A stretch of 64,000 bases of DNA from assembly GCA_015680685.1 (NCBI GenBank), contig MNCI01028339.1:31054-95053 (forward strand). The letters run 5' to 3'. Below, piece by piece: positions 35,200-45,830 of the stretch (the stretch's first letter is position 1; every line of letters starts with the position of its first letter). Made by a program: the position numbers and the translations under genes. The stretch is from Gnetum montanum (Eukaryota > Streptophyta > Gnetopsida > Gnetales > Gnetaceae). The notes under the pieces are model-generated. The model was not told where the DNA came from and searched no databases. It was given only the letters and a program-made list of their open reading frames with translations.

Positions 35200-36094
35200 A
35201 AAAGAATTTCCTCACAACAATGGAACAAGCCAAATGATTCCTCAAATAAAAGAATGCATCGTTGAGCCTATACAACCTAGTCATAACTTCTCCTACTCAT
35301 AGAGATGCACTAGCTCAAGTGTTGACTTTTATCCATATGAGTAGAGACATGCCCTCTAACAAAAAACCAATCCACTCTATCATTGAGCAAGCTTCACTTA
35401 GGGAAAATGGGCATCAACCCATACTTAACTTTCATGATAATGAGGTGAAGATTGAATCTTGAAACTAAGAAGTACCATCCGCTCCTCTCTTCATTACTCT
35501 ACATGTTAATAGGTACAAGATTCATCATGTTTATATGGCTGATGGGGCAACAACCAATGTGATACCATACATCATTATCAAGAAACAAGGCTTAACTGAG
35601 AACATCCAAGAAACCACTACCTCTACACTCAAGTCATTTAATGAATCATGAGTAGTTGTATGAGGTTGTATTTCCTTGGACTTTGTATTTGGTGAATAGT
35701 TTTCTATGTTTGCTAACTTCCTAGTCATTGAAGAGATAGCTAGCTTTAGCATAATTCTAGGAAGGCCATGGTTGGCTAAGCTTTGAGTGGTATAATCTCC
35801 TATACATTAGGAAATCCATTTTTCATATGAAGGTGGTGAAATTATTATTCATGAGGATAACATGTGTTTACCATATATCAAAAGTATCAATATTGACCAA
35901 GGTTTAGAGGTGGAGTATCTAGAGGAAACTCTTGATATTTAGATTGGGGCCAATAATAAGAACAACAATGATGCTAACAACACCAACTCTATGACATGGG
36001 GTTACCAATGAAAATGCATGCAAATCACCATGTTAAACAAGAGATATGATGAAAATAGATTTGTGCAGAAAAGATTCTTTGATCTATCAAAGAT
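35200..36094 (+). pseudogene. Aspartic protease of element B (Tat type), decayed, and downstream linker
   Basis: A conserved pre-protease block reads LSLYNLVITSPTHRDAL near 35250-35300, as in Tat gag-pro (W.LL..S..HR.AL). It is followed by LRENGHQPILNF and IHHVYMADGATTNVIP near 35520-35570, which takes the place of the ID.GS.LN active site: the Asp is present but one residue appears missing from the loop. The C-terminal ILGRPWLAKL block is near 35755-35785, intact. The reading fades into an Asn-rich stretch and ends at element G. No RT follows after G. Confidence 0.75.
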
Positions 36095-36941
36095 TGATGA
36101 ATTGTGTTTTACTAGGCCCCAATATCAGGTATGCAATATTGTGGCCTGGATAACGATATCACATACACGATATTTTGATTCTTGTGTAAGCCTATAAATA
36201 CACATTTGGGTGCATAGGGAGAGAGGAGAAGACAGTTAGTGTAAGAATAGAGTCTTTTTTGTCATTCTTTAGTTAATTTCAATTCTTTCCCCAGTGCATG
36301 CTTGCAGTGTGGTGATTGTAATTATACGGAACCTTTATTTGAGTGTGACATACTTGGACATGCACATGATCAGCAATAAAGATCGAGATTACTCCATCAT
36401 TGCAGCATTCACTTAGTTTTAATTTTTTAATTGTTATTGTTATTTATTATTTTCTTAACTAATCTTTCTTTACCATCATTTACTATTCCTATTGTTAAAT
36501 GCAGAATGAGTATGACTTAATCACAAACATTTAAGTGTAACTACATGGTAACCCAGTAGCATATCTAGGAGTGCTCAAGTGATGTACCCTTGATAATTCT
36601 AGAAGTAGTCTATGAGGTCCAAGATGCATATGGATGATTAAGGATAGATGCTCATCACACTTAGGGAAACTTAGACTTCATTTTCTATTGCTTATTAGTT
36701 TAATCAAGATTATTTTCCATTGTCTCTAGGAGTAGCGTAGCTTAGAATCATATCATACACCTCACTCTAGACTAAACCATACATGACAAAGCAAATACTA
36801 GTCTAGGTGGGAAGACAATGAAATGTGATCAATGTGTAACTATCTAGATACCACAACTAGTCCATCTGCGAAGTTCGACCAGATCGTGTGTACACGCTCG
36901 TATTCATATGGTTGAGTGTAGGGGTACCTAGTTGCTCATCA
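36095..36941 (+). repeat. 5' LTR of element G
   Basis: Starts TGATGAATTGTG and ends TTGCTCATCA. TATAAATA lies at 36193-36200. Upstream are GATATC palindromes (ACGATATCAC, near 36160). A GCAATAAAGATCGAG stretch near 36375 is a possible polyadenylation region. It is collinear with 42562-43421. Confidence 0.92.
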
Positions 36942-36960
36942 TTGGCACCATTGCCGAGGA
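36942..36960 (+). other. Primer-binding site of G (tRNA-Asp type)
   Basis: TTGGCACCATTGCCGAGGA follows the LTR directly; compared with the tRNA-Asp complement it has only a few transitions. Confidence 0.8.
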
Positions 36961-37073
36961 TGGTGCTAGTTCTCTAAATTAGTTATATCATCCAAGATTA
37001 TTGCAAAGAATCATTCACAATATATCTTTTAGAAAGAAACTAATTATAAATAAGTCACACACAATTCACAACA

Positions 37074-37680
37074 ATGTCTCTCTCACAAGACTATGAAAAC
37101 ACAATAACTACTGAGGAAATTCATTGGAGAACCAATGAACTATATGATGATGAAGGTGAAGTTAGGAGTACTCAATCTTATGAAAGGGTCTCCTATGATC
37201 ATGAGCACCCCAATGACACTCAAGGACTCTTGTCATCCAACTCTAGTACCTCTAGTGAGGATGGGACATCCCATAGAATGAGGGGGCCCATAAGGTCTGG
37301 GACATTCTCAATAATTAACAAGAATTTATCAGGGATGATTGGGAGACTTACAAAAGTCATGATGAGTCTTCCAGTTCTCCCTCTTCCTCTATTCCCTCAA
37401 CATCAAGTCATGACATGGATGACCATCTTTCAAGGGGTTGACGTAGAAATAAAAATTGAGCCCACAAGCAAAGTCAAAAATGCCAACATGAACAAAAAAA
37501 CATTGTCCCAACTTGAAAATGTATAGCATACCTAGTGATGATGAACCCCTACTAGCCACTAAGAGCCTAATGCATATACAAGAGGTTGTTCAAATATACT
37601 AAGAGCCTGAAAACTTGGGAAAGTTATTCAAATCAAGCCTAGGTAGATGGCTTTCCTTGTAGAATTACTAAATGTTTTTT
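37074..37680 (+). pseudogene. Truncated gag of element G
   Basis: The ATG at 37074 begins an open frame of 150 codons: MSLSQDYENTITTEE, then IHWRTNELYDDE, a motif shared with gag of H (VHWRTNELYEDE) but not with A, C, D or I, so G and H are a subfamily. In a second frame (37330-37480) the Ser/Arg/His-rich domain typical of family gag is readable, then MMNPY and a short block matching I (IQEVVQ). At about 37610-37680 the sequence jumps to what resembles the last codons of integrase, so the capsid domain and pol are deleted. Confidence 0.75.
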
Positions 37681-37939
37681 CTTTTCTTTGATTTTACAAT
37701 TTTTTGTTTTCTAGTTCTTCATTTTTAATTTGTTGTTTTATCTTTTTATAGGCAATCTCATTGGTAAATAAAATACTCATGTGACTTGCTAGTTGAGGTG
37801 TTGTTATATGCTATCAAGTCTCAAGTGATTAATTATTTGAACAAGTGAGCCCACAACATCCACCCACTCATTCTATTAATAAGAGGTTCTACCCTAGGTA
37901 CAATGATATTCTTGACATCATTAAAACTTAAAATAATTT

Positions 37940-38185
37940 TGAGCTCATTATACCCAGAGCAAAGAATGAGGGACTAAGATGGAAATGGACAAGGTGTGAC
38001 ATCAAGGGGACTTGTGGATTATCTTTGGTAAAATCTATAGGTGCTATCATGTAGCCTAGTTGTACTAAGATCTTTGTAGATCTAAAAAAAATGGAAGTAA
38101 GAGTAATAAGGCACTCAATAAAGGAACTCACTGTGGTTCTGGGGATCCCACTAGAAAGACATGCACCCATGCCTGAAGGTTGGTG
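37940..38185 (+). pseudogene. Small conserved coding-like block in the spacer (G copy)
   Basis: Translated fragments include TRCDIKGTCGLSLV, SCTKIFVDLKK and VVLGIPLERHAPMP. H has the same order at 51860-51640 (KETCGFSLVTSM, GCTKILVDLMKNG, VVLGGPTGKTCTH) with an open frame of 64 codons, and C retains YDIKGI near 15020. Its position immediately after the end of integrase suggests a small ORF or the degraded integrase tail of the family. Function unknown. Confidence 0.4.
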
Positions 38186-38715
38186 GCTTCTCTAGTTCAT
38201 TCTTGGGAAGAAAAAAGTGCCAAAGTAGCTAAAAGAAAAAGAAAAGAAAAAAATAAAGAAAAACACAAAGAAAAAATCAAGAAAAAATGTGCCGTGGAGA
38301 AATTCCAAATCAATCCTCCCTTTGACAAAATGCCAAGTGATCATACACCTTGCTGTCATGGTGCTCCTATGGTTGTTTATCCTTGGAATGAAATAATGCA
38401 ATGTCACTGATCAAATGAATGGAATTGATCTTGATTTTGGAGTGACAGGTTAATGACATATTAATCACACCCTACACTCAGGATTCATTGTGCCCTGGGT
38501 CAGTCACCTCATGTCCCAATCTCTACAATCCCTTCAACGATTTACCTCATCTCACTGTTCATATATTTTTAACTTGTGTCTTATGTAGCATCAAATTCAT
38601 ACCTCATCACAGTGGTACCTACATGTGTGTGTTTTGTGGAACTGGTGTGGATTGCATTTAACCCTTTTAGTACCTACGGACATTTTCAGGTGTGGTTACA
38701 TAAGGGCATCATAGG

Positions 38716-38748
38716 TAGGAACCTACTTTGGGGAGGACCCACTTGTGT
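38716..38748 (+). promoter_or_regulatory. Conserved non-coding block in the spacer
   Basis: The core CTTTGGGGAGGACCCACTT is identical in G, D (23572-23600) and H (51134-51170) and has two changes in C (14281-14310). G and H agree over about 34 bp. The core includes a GGGGAGGA purine run. Candidates are a second polypurine tract, a splice element or a promoter element for ORF3. Conservation is seen; the role is inferred. Confidence 0.5.
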
Positions 38749-39055
38749 ATCATTTGTAATTTGCACTTTTTGCACATCACCACATCATCCTACACCCTCC
38801 AAGTATTACATTACTATAATCATCTTTCCCTTTATCATCATCTTCAAATACAACGTTCCTATGCACCACAACATGTCCTTTTTCTTCATCCCCTTCATGA
38901 ATATCATTGCCAAATTCCACTTCATTACATTTTTGATGCCTTTAGGTCTCTTTAAAGTTACCATAAATCTTTCAAATCAACCTTAAATCCTTCATTTGTG
39001 GTCTTAGAAATTCAAAAAATTATCAATTTTTCAAAATACCCTATTTTAAAGGGGC

Positions 39056-39150
39056 CATGATATTGGGTACCCGATATCGAGTCTGATGTGATATCAAGTT
39101 TGCGCTATCAAGTATGTGATATCGTGTCCATAAATACTATATATATGGAC
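39056..39150 (+). promoter_or_regulatory. U3-like internal promoter candidate upstream of ORF3 in G
   Basis: Within 95 bp there are five GATATC-like sites (for example CCCGATATCGAG near 39073 and TGTGATATCG near 39114), followed by CCATAAATACTATATATATGG (TATATATA at 39138-39145). This is the same arrangement as the LTR U3 (GATATC array, then TATA box) although no LTR end is near. It sits 510 bp before the ORF3 ATG. It could be an independent promoter or a relic of a U3 fragment. Confidence 0.5.
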
Positions 39151-39649
39151 CCCACTACACACATCAACTTCATTATCGCTATTTAAGCAAAGGGAGTTGT
39201 TGAAATTTTCTTTCACGAATTCTAATGCTCTAAGCACTAATCATTCCAACTTCCATATCTTGCTTATTAATGCTCCGATTCTTATTCCAATTGAACCTGT
39301 CTAAACTTGGAGTGTTTAACTTAGTCATGGGGAATGGTACACTCCAAGTTGCACATAGTTTTTTTGGAATTCATCGTTTCCTGACGGATATCATAAAGGG
39401 TAAATGACCTTAAAAACATTGAAAATATTGCCAAATTAATTTTATTTCTTCACCCATACCATGAAAATCAATTTTTGGAGCCACCTAATCAAATTGGGCC
39501 CAATATCAAAACTTTTAGGGGATGTTTTTGTAAAATTTTCTAACTTTGGATCACACTAAACAAGAAATGAACTTATTAAAGGAAAGCATTAATGTACAAA
39601 TAAAATCTTGTAAATAACCTTACTAATAGTTGGTCCCGTGTGATTGCAA

Positions 39650-42506
39650 ATGGCCCCTAAAAGAGGACAACAAGGAGGACCCTCTCAAGGTGGATCCAAG
39701 CAACCAAGGAGGGGCAGAGGCTAGGCATCTCTTAAGGAATGTACAGAATAGGGGGCACAATCATTCAACATTCACTAGGAGCCTCTTGTTACTGTGCAAT
39801 CAGGACATGCTGAAGGTGGATATGGTGGAGCACCTAAACAGGGACAACATCTCACGTTGTCTCTAGAATATGTCCAAGCAATAAAAGGTCCACATTAGCA
39901 GCTGTGAGTGTGGAACTTAACTTTGGACCTTTCATTTAGTTTGCTCTTGAAGCATTCAGGGACCAACTTAAAGGGTCCCCACTATGGCCTATTCTCTCTG
40001 AAAGTGGTGATTGGTACCTGGGAGAGACGTACCAATTTTGGCACAATAAAGAAGAAGGCACCACCATTAATATTGGTGTCATTTTAGTTGATTTCTCTGC
40101 CAAAGCTATTTCGGAAGTTCTAAATCTTCTAGATATAGGACCAAAGGTTGCTCACTTGTCCACTCATTCCGATGCTGATGCATGAAAGGTATGGTTGAAA
40201 AGGGCATATGACAAGGAAGATAAAGCATATGAAGAGATGACACTTGAAGAGAGAATCTACTTCACAATCAACATATATCACATTTTTTCCACAAAGGGTT
40301 TAAATAGAATTTTCACATATGTGGCTAGAGGAAGTTCCATCTTGATGGACAAGGTTAATGTCAACCTACCCCATCTATATCTTAGAAAAATTTTGAGGTA
40401 GTTTAAAGAATGAAAGATAGGGAAGTTCACATTGCCCTTCCCTTGTCTCATTAGGAAGCTATGCCAATGTGTTGGAATTCTAGGGTACAACAATGACATC
40501 CCCAAAAAGGCCCAAAATGCTTCATCCACTAAATTGTTGAAGCCACTAGCCCCAAGGAAAAGTGCTAGTGAGACACTGGAGCATGAGTAGGAAGAGGAAG
40601 CAGGGCCTAGCACACAACTTATAGGCCAGAAAGACCAACCATTGTTGCTGCCATAGGACTATCGACTGTTGATGAGCCATCTCAGGGCCATTGCTAAGAC
40701 GGTTAGTTGGGTAAGCTATGATGAAACCAATCTCTTTAGGATTATCGATGATGTCGTACAACCCCAATATCAATTGATCGCACATGGGGTGAAGTTTCAA
40801 TCCAAATAGGAGGAGGGGAATCACACTGGTCACAATAGATCTTTGGGAATGTTGCATCTTTTCAGGTACAATTAGAAATTGGTGAAGGTGCCACAGTAGT
40901 GGTCATGCAACACCAAGATGTAGTGGGAGCCACAGAAGTGGTCATAGACCACATAAAAGAATCATTTAACATCCTTGTTGTACCACTGGTAGATTTTATG
41001 GGAGCATGTGATGCTCAAACTTTGGTTGATCCCTTGATGACTCCTATGGAGCATGAGGATGTCCTAGATCAGTTGCTATAGATAGGACAAGTGATGATGT
41101 GCCTATTTGACATCCCTAAAGATGTCACAGTAACTCAGTTAGACCTCATCTCCACAAAATAAAAGCTAGTTATGCTAGAGGACATGGTCGAGCATGTAGA
41201 GGTGGAGTTAGAGAGACTCCAAGAAAAGCTCATCACCGTGCAAGCTGCACAACAGGATCCATCTCAATTCATTCCCACAGACCAGCTAAAGACCTTCAAG
41301 ATAGAGCAATTGAATAAATTGCTGGCAGAAAATAAAAGAGTGGTGGAGGAAAAAGAGAAGGCCGATTGGGATGCTTCCAAGGCACAAGCTCAAACATATG
41401 CACATGTCAAAGCACTGAAGGGCTTACAAGAGGAGAATAAATAGCTTGCCACTGACAATTTTTGGTTGACTATAGTGGAAAAACAAAAGAATGTTCTCAA
41501 AGAAAATTTTTAGCAATTACAAGAACAATTAGTAAGGGTCAACTAGGACATGAATTTCTTGGCCAAAGAAAACTGAACCCTCTCAATGGAGGAGGTACAC
41601 ACAATCCACGAGAAGATAGCAATTGAAATAAGTGTGTGGTAGAACAAGGCCAAGTGACATGAAAAACTCAAAGAACATTTCAAAGACTAGGTGGGGATGT
41701 ACAAGCAAGTGATTGAGAAAGAGATCCATATGGCCAAAGCCCACATTAATGCACTCAGTGCTCAGAACATTAATTTTCAGGCCATATTAGATACTTACAC
41801 CTTTGTCCACCAAGCTAAATTGAAAAGCTAGGACCTATAGATACAAGACCTCACAGAGTATATGGAGTTGGAAAACCTGCAGTATGCCAACTTGGCCATG
41901 TTGATAGCATGATGCCCAAGAACAAAGTTGGAAAAGCAGGTACCAACCACATACACAAAGTATGAAATAGAATTTGCTGAGCACAAGAAGATGCTGTAGA
42001 AATTAGAGGTGGAAAATTCTAAATTAGAGGTGGTCAAGACCAGCTACCAGGGATAGAAGGATGTCGTGGTAGATTTGGCTTGACGGCTCACAAATTACTA
42101 GGAATACAATGACAAAGCTAGAGCCTATGAAGAGGAACGATAGCTGTTTGTGGCTTGGTACGTCAAGGCCAACTAGATGTTTTCACAACTACTGTGTCCA
42201 TGGGAGGTGCAGACTCCATTAAACATTGGAGCATTAGCATGGATGGCACAAGATCCTCAAATTGAAGAAGAAAAACTCCAGATGCTCTTTCAAAAGCATC
42301 AATTTCCAAAACTTGGAGCACAAGATAAGGGGAAGAGACCCATGGAGGAGCGACCATCGCAGGAACAACATGAGTCCCAACAAATTTTGGTTTTTGTAAA
42401 TTCTATGTCTATGTCCCAAATTTTGTTTTGTTCAATTCCACACTACAGCATGAGTAATTCCCAATTAGTCAATAATCCCATACCTATCCACTATGTAATC
42501 AATTGA
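39650..42506 (+). pseudogene. ORF3 of element G (WY.GET domain plus coiled coil), decayed
   Basis: The ATG at 39650 starts a basic N-terminus (MAPKRGQQGGPSQGG and PRRGRG), aligned with MASKHAQQEGPAQGG in H, so the start is supported by two copies. A globular part has PLWPILSESGDWYLGETYQF (about 39975-40035), VDFSAKAISEVLNLLD, LEERIYFTINIYHIF and LPFPCLIRKLCQ (40435-40470). A coiled coil rich in Glu/Lys/Gln follows, 41170-42140. The C-terminal block is CPWEVQTPLN.GALAWMAQDPQ (42195-42260). Stops interrupt it about twenty times. Near the end a 1-base shift relative to H removes the shared stop and extends the frame to 42506. No membrane segment or signal peptide seen. Confidence 0.75.
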
Positions 42507-42551
42507 ACTTGTTCTCATTTTGTCTCACTCAAGGATGAGTTGTTATTCAGT

Positions 42552-42561
42552 CATGGGGGTA
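42552..42561 (+). other. Polypurine tract of element G
   Basis: CATGGGGGTA lies immediately before the 3' LTR (TGATGAATC). It is the same sequence as in the H fragment at 47658-47667 and similar to C. Confidence 0.75.
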
Positions 42562-43421
42562 TGATGAATCATGTTTTTTCAGGACCTAATATCGGATCCT
42601 CGATATATCAGGTATGCGATATCATGGCCTAGATAACGATATCAAATACATGATATCGTGATTCCTTTGTAAGCCTATAAATATACATTTGGGTGCATAG
42701 GGAGAGAGGAGGAGTTAGTTAGTGTAAGAATAGAGTCTTTTTTGTCATTCTTTAGTTAATTTTGATTCTTTCCCTAGTGCATGCCCATAGTGTGATGATT
42801 GTAATTGTACATAACCTTTATTCGAGTGTGACATACTTGGACACGCACATGATCGGCAATAAAGATCGAGATTACTCCATCATTGCAACATTCACTTAGT
42901 TTTAATTGTTTAATTATTACTATTATTTATTGTTTTCTTAACTAATCTTTCTTTACTATCATTTACTAATCTTGTTGTTAAATGTGAAATGAGTATGACT
43001 TAATTATGAACATTTAAGTGTAACTACATGGTAACCCAGTAGCGTATCTAGGAGCACTCAAGTGTTGTACACTTGGTAATCCCAGAAGTAGTACATCAGG
43101 TCCAAGATGCGTACGAATGATTAAGGACGGATGCTCATCGCACTTAGGCTAGCTTAGACTTCATTTCCTATTGCTTATTAGTTTAATCAAGATTATTTTC
43201 CATTGTCTCTAGGAGTAGCCTAGCTTAGAATCATATCATACACCCTCTGGACTAAATCATATGTGACAAAGAAAATACTAGTCCAGGTGGGAAGACAACA
43301 AACTACGATCAACATGTAACTATCTAGATACCATAACTAGTCCATCTGTGGAGTTCGATCGAATATTGCGTACATGCTTGTATTCATATGATTGAGTGTA
43401 GGGGTACCTAGCTGCTCATCA
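42562..43421 (+). repeat. 3' LTR of element G
   Basis: Starts TGATGAATCATG and ends CTGCTCATCA, followed by the TSD AAGAT. TATAAATA lies at 42676-42683. Four to five GATATC-type palindromes (near 42600-42660) precede it. Confidence 0.92.
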
Positions 43422-43426
43422 AAGAT

Positions 43427-44399
43427 CTAATAACAAGTTCACAGTAAATGTCTTATCCCCTCTTTTGTTAATGGTTGTTTTTTTACTTTTGCAACCTTGT
43501 ATCATGTTTCATTTCTTATTTTGTCCTTATATACTCTTTCAAGAGCATCCCTTACTTGCTAGACCAATGTGGTCACGACCCGCTAAGACCTAAAATTGGA
43601 AACACCATGGCTTGCTAAGGCCCAAACCTAGCAACATCATGATCTTCTAAGGCCTAAAACTGACAACAACACATGGCTCACCAAGGCCTAAAACTGGCAA
43701 CGTGCTAGCCTACCAAGCCCTAAAACTAATGGCCTGCTAAAGCTTAAAACTAGCAAATCGATGACCTTCCTCTTATCTTTCTTATGTGTACATTGGGACT
43801 TGTTTACTTGATTGTGTTATTCATAGTTTTTGTTTTAAAACTCACGTCTCTTCTACATTTTTACATTTTTCATCTTATTGTGAAATTTTATTTCATAGCT
43901 TTATTGTTTTAACCCATAGTCTTTATGCAGGAAATTTAAAACATACAAAAATATAAAACATAAAAAACAAAGAAACAATGGCCAGGTCACACATAATAAT
44001 AAATGTCCAATAGCCATCATGGTCTCTGTGGCTACACTAGCCAAATAAAAAATAGCTACAACAATATAATAGTATAACAAAATGCAAGTCTATCAATGGC
44101 CAAAACTAAGCCATGAGGAGGAGGAGGATCATTGTCATTGACATTATCATCAAATTTGTCACCAACTTCATCATTGTAAACACCAAAGACCTATAAACAA
44201 AACATTAGAATTGTTAGGATACATAATCACGTCAAAACAAAAATTCTATAACCAAACCACACAATGAACAATACAGACTGGGTATAAGGACGGGCACAAT
44301 GTCTCTCACAGAGAATGTCCACACAATTGCTGTTAACAAGATGAGAAACAGGAGGGCGGTTGAGCTTGGGGCTATATTTTTCATAGCCATATCCTTTAT
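43427..44399 (+). other. Element B body between G and the GC-rich insert-like region
   Basis: Continuation of B after G: a short tail of the gag-pro reading, then AT-rich non-coding sequence with a 31-bp tandem repeat (43582-43768). From 43769 to 44399 I see no RT or integrase motif. A minus-strand open stretch (44412-44227) and an acidic DDEVGDKFDD-like reading near 44170-44110 are not recognised. Confidence 0.45.
43582..43768 (+). repeat. Six-unit, about 31-bp tandem repeat in B
   Basis: Six degenerate units carry the core GCTAAGGCCTAAAACTGGCAA plus a variable tail with ATGGCTT/ATGACCTT. Unit lengths vary from about 24 to 33 bp. Confidence 0.75.
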
Positions 44400-45830
44400 T
44401 GGAAAAGCTCAACTATGCTAGCATCTATTCCCCTTCCGATGATTGGTACTTTGTTTTGTTTTATATGGACCTTCTCGTAGCACTAGGTTTATCAATTTTG
44501 CCAACAGTGAAACTGAAAGCTCCAGGAACGTTATTGTTATGGGGTTGCTTTGAAGTACACAAATCATAGTATCTCCATAAATCGATTTTCTTTGATAAGA
44601 TAAACGGTCAAGAATTATGCATTCAACTGGAGTTGCAAATGTTGATCATGGATATGTTCATGAAGTTAATGACTGTCATGCAAGTATTGTAGCCGAAGGG
44701 TATTAGACAACATTTGTTGATCATTTGACATTTACCAAGATACAGAAGGATGGTTTAATTCAGGTGGCCATATTTCACCAATTTTACCTATCTCTATCAA
44801 CTCAGGAGATATCAAAATTGCATAATATGCTGAATCTCGATCATGTCAAATTTTAGCAGGTTATTGTTACAAAAAGAATATTTCTTTGCCAAGAAGATCT
44901 ACAGGAGTTGAGTTACTAGCAAGTTTAGTGCATACTCCGCAGGAGATATAGGAAGAAATTTGTCTTCACAATTCACCCTTGACCATAACTAACAAGCAAG
45001 AGTGGCCCATATGAAGACTTTAATAGGTAAGTAGAAGAAATATTAACTCCAGAATATCCATTCGGGCCTATGACCGTTGCAGAGTCTAATCGATTGTGCA
45101 ATAATTAAGAAAATTACGGGAAAATGAAACAAAACGAGTCCACTGCTTCAGGAATGAAGCGCAAAAGCCATGAAAGAAAGCAGAGGAAGCACCAGAAGAG
45201 CTGCAACAGCTGGCACAAAATTGGAAAATAGAAAAGATGATGATGCAGATCCGGTCACTGGACTCGGCACAGGCGCCAATTCCTACACTACTGCGGATCC
45301 TACAAATCCTACTACAATAATCATTATCATTGCCGCCATGAAAGCGACATCCAGTGATGATGTCGTTTCCTTCTCTTAAATCAAAACACAATTGCAGAGA
45401 AAAGCGCAGGAATCGCGTTATCAGAAAAAAGCGATCCAGGGTGGTTGGGGCAACTCCGTGGTTCTTCAATGCTGCTGCACAACCAGACCCGCTGCCCTCG
45501 TTGGCGCGCAGACCTGCTATGCTATGCTGATCCTGCAACGCCGATGCAACTGTCAAAACCCTTAGCACCACACCCGCTCCCTCCTGCTTCGCCAGCCACC
45601 TGCTGCCTCCACTCTTCTTGTGCCGCGCTGCTGGTTCCTACCTTGCCATATACTGCAGAGGCACCCAGGAGGATGAAGATTCAGATGAACCAAGAATGGT
45701 TAAGCCTACCTCAACCCCAAACATTGCAACTTTTATGTGCCATGGAAGTTTTTGATGCCTTACACTGCAATCAAATTTTATACCCTAGCCAGCATAAAAA
45801 TGAAATTTTACATGCTAGGCACATATAAAA
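44400..45830. other. GC-richer, non-repetitive segment inside B, origin unknown
   Basis: Unlike its AT-rich surroundings, 45080-45700 is rich in GC and CpG and has long open stretches on both strands (minus 45571-45086, 161 codons; plus 45445-45828, 127 codons), which overlap and so cannot both be real. The plus strand at 44600-44960 has coding-like pieces (STGVANVDHGYVHEVNDCH). I recognise no family. It could be a captured host gene or promoter fragment within a non-autonomous LTR element, or an unrelated insertion. Nothing here repeats elsewhere in the window. Confidence 0.35.

Larger units (their letters stand above)
37681..39649 (+). other. Spacer of element G between deleted pol and ORF3
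   Basis: Homologous to 50584-52195 (H) and 13572-15479 (C). In order it has an AT-rich stretch, a small coding-like block (37940-38185), a purine-rich Lys/Glu-coding-like tract (38205-38290), the conserved block at 38716-38748, and a promoter-like region (39056-39150). The tract 39160-39649 has no feature that I recognise. Open stretches on both strands at 38576-38986 lack homologues and are probably chance. Confidence 0.6.
36095..43421 (+). mobile_element. Element G: pol-less Athila-family element with gag fragment and ORF3
   Basis: Two LTRs (36095-36941 and 42562-43421) with perfect TSD AAGAT (36090-36094 and 43422-43426) flank 5.6 kb. Inside are the primer site, the N-terminal third of gag, a long spacer and ORF3, and then the PPT. 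Protease, RT, RNase H and integrase are absent, apart from what looks like the last few integrase codons at about 37650-37675. It is thus a non-autonomous, TR-GAG-like derivative that keeps ORF3. LTR identity is about 92 percent by eye, younger than D. Confidence 0.88.

Noticed and set aside
38576-38986. 136-codon plus-strand ORF with hydrophobic stretches, possible env-like protein
   Set aside because: It lies over the spacer and the conserved non-coding block, and the homologous spacers of C, D and H have no matching frame.
40278-40857. Two overlapping minus-strand ORFs of 111 and 103 codons
   Set aside because: They are antisense to ORF3 of G, whose reading is supported by homologues in C and H.
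45086-45571. 161-codon minus-strand ORF in the GC-rich segment
   Set aside because: Overlaps equally long plus-strand frames, has Cys/Ser/Phe-rich low-complexity content and no recognisable domain; GC-rich DNA has fewer stops by chance.
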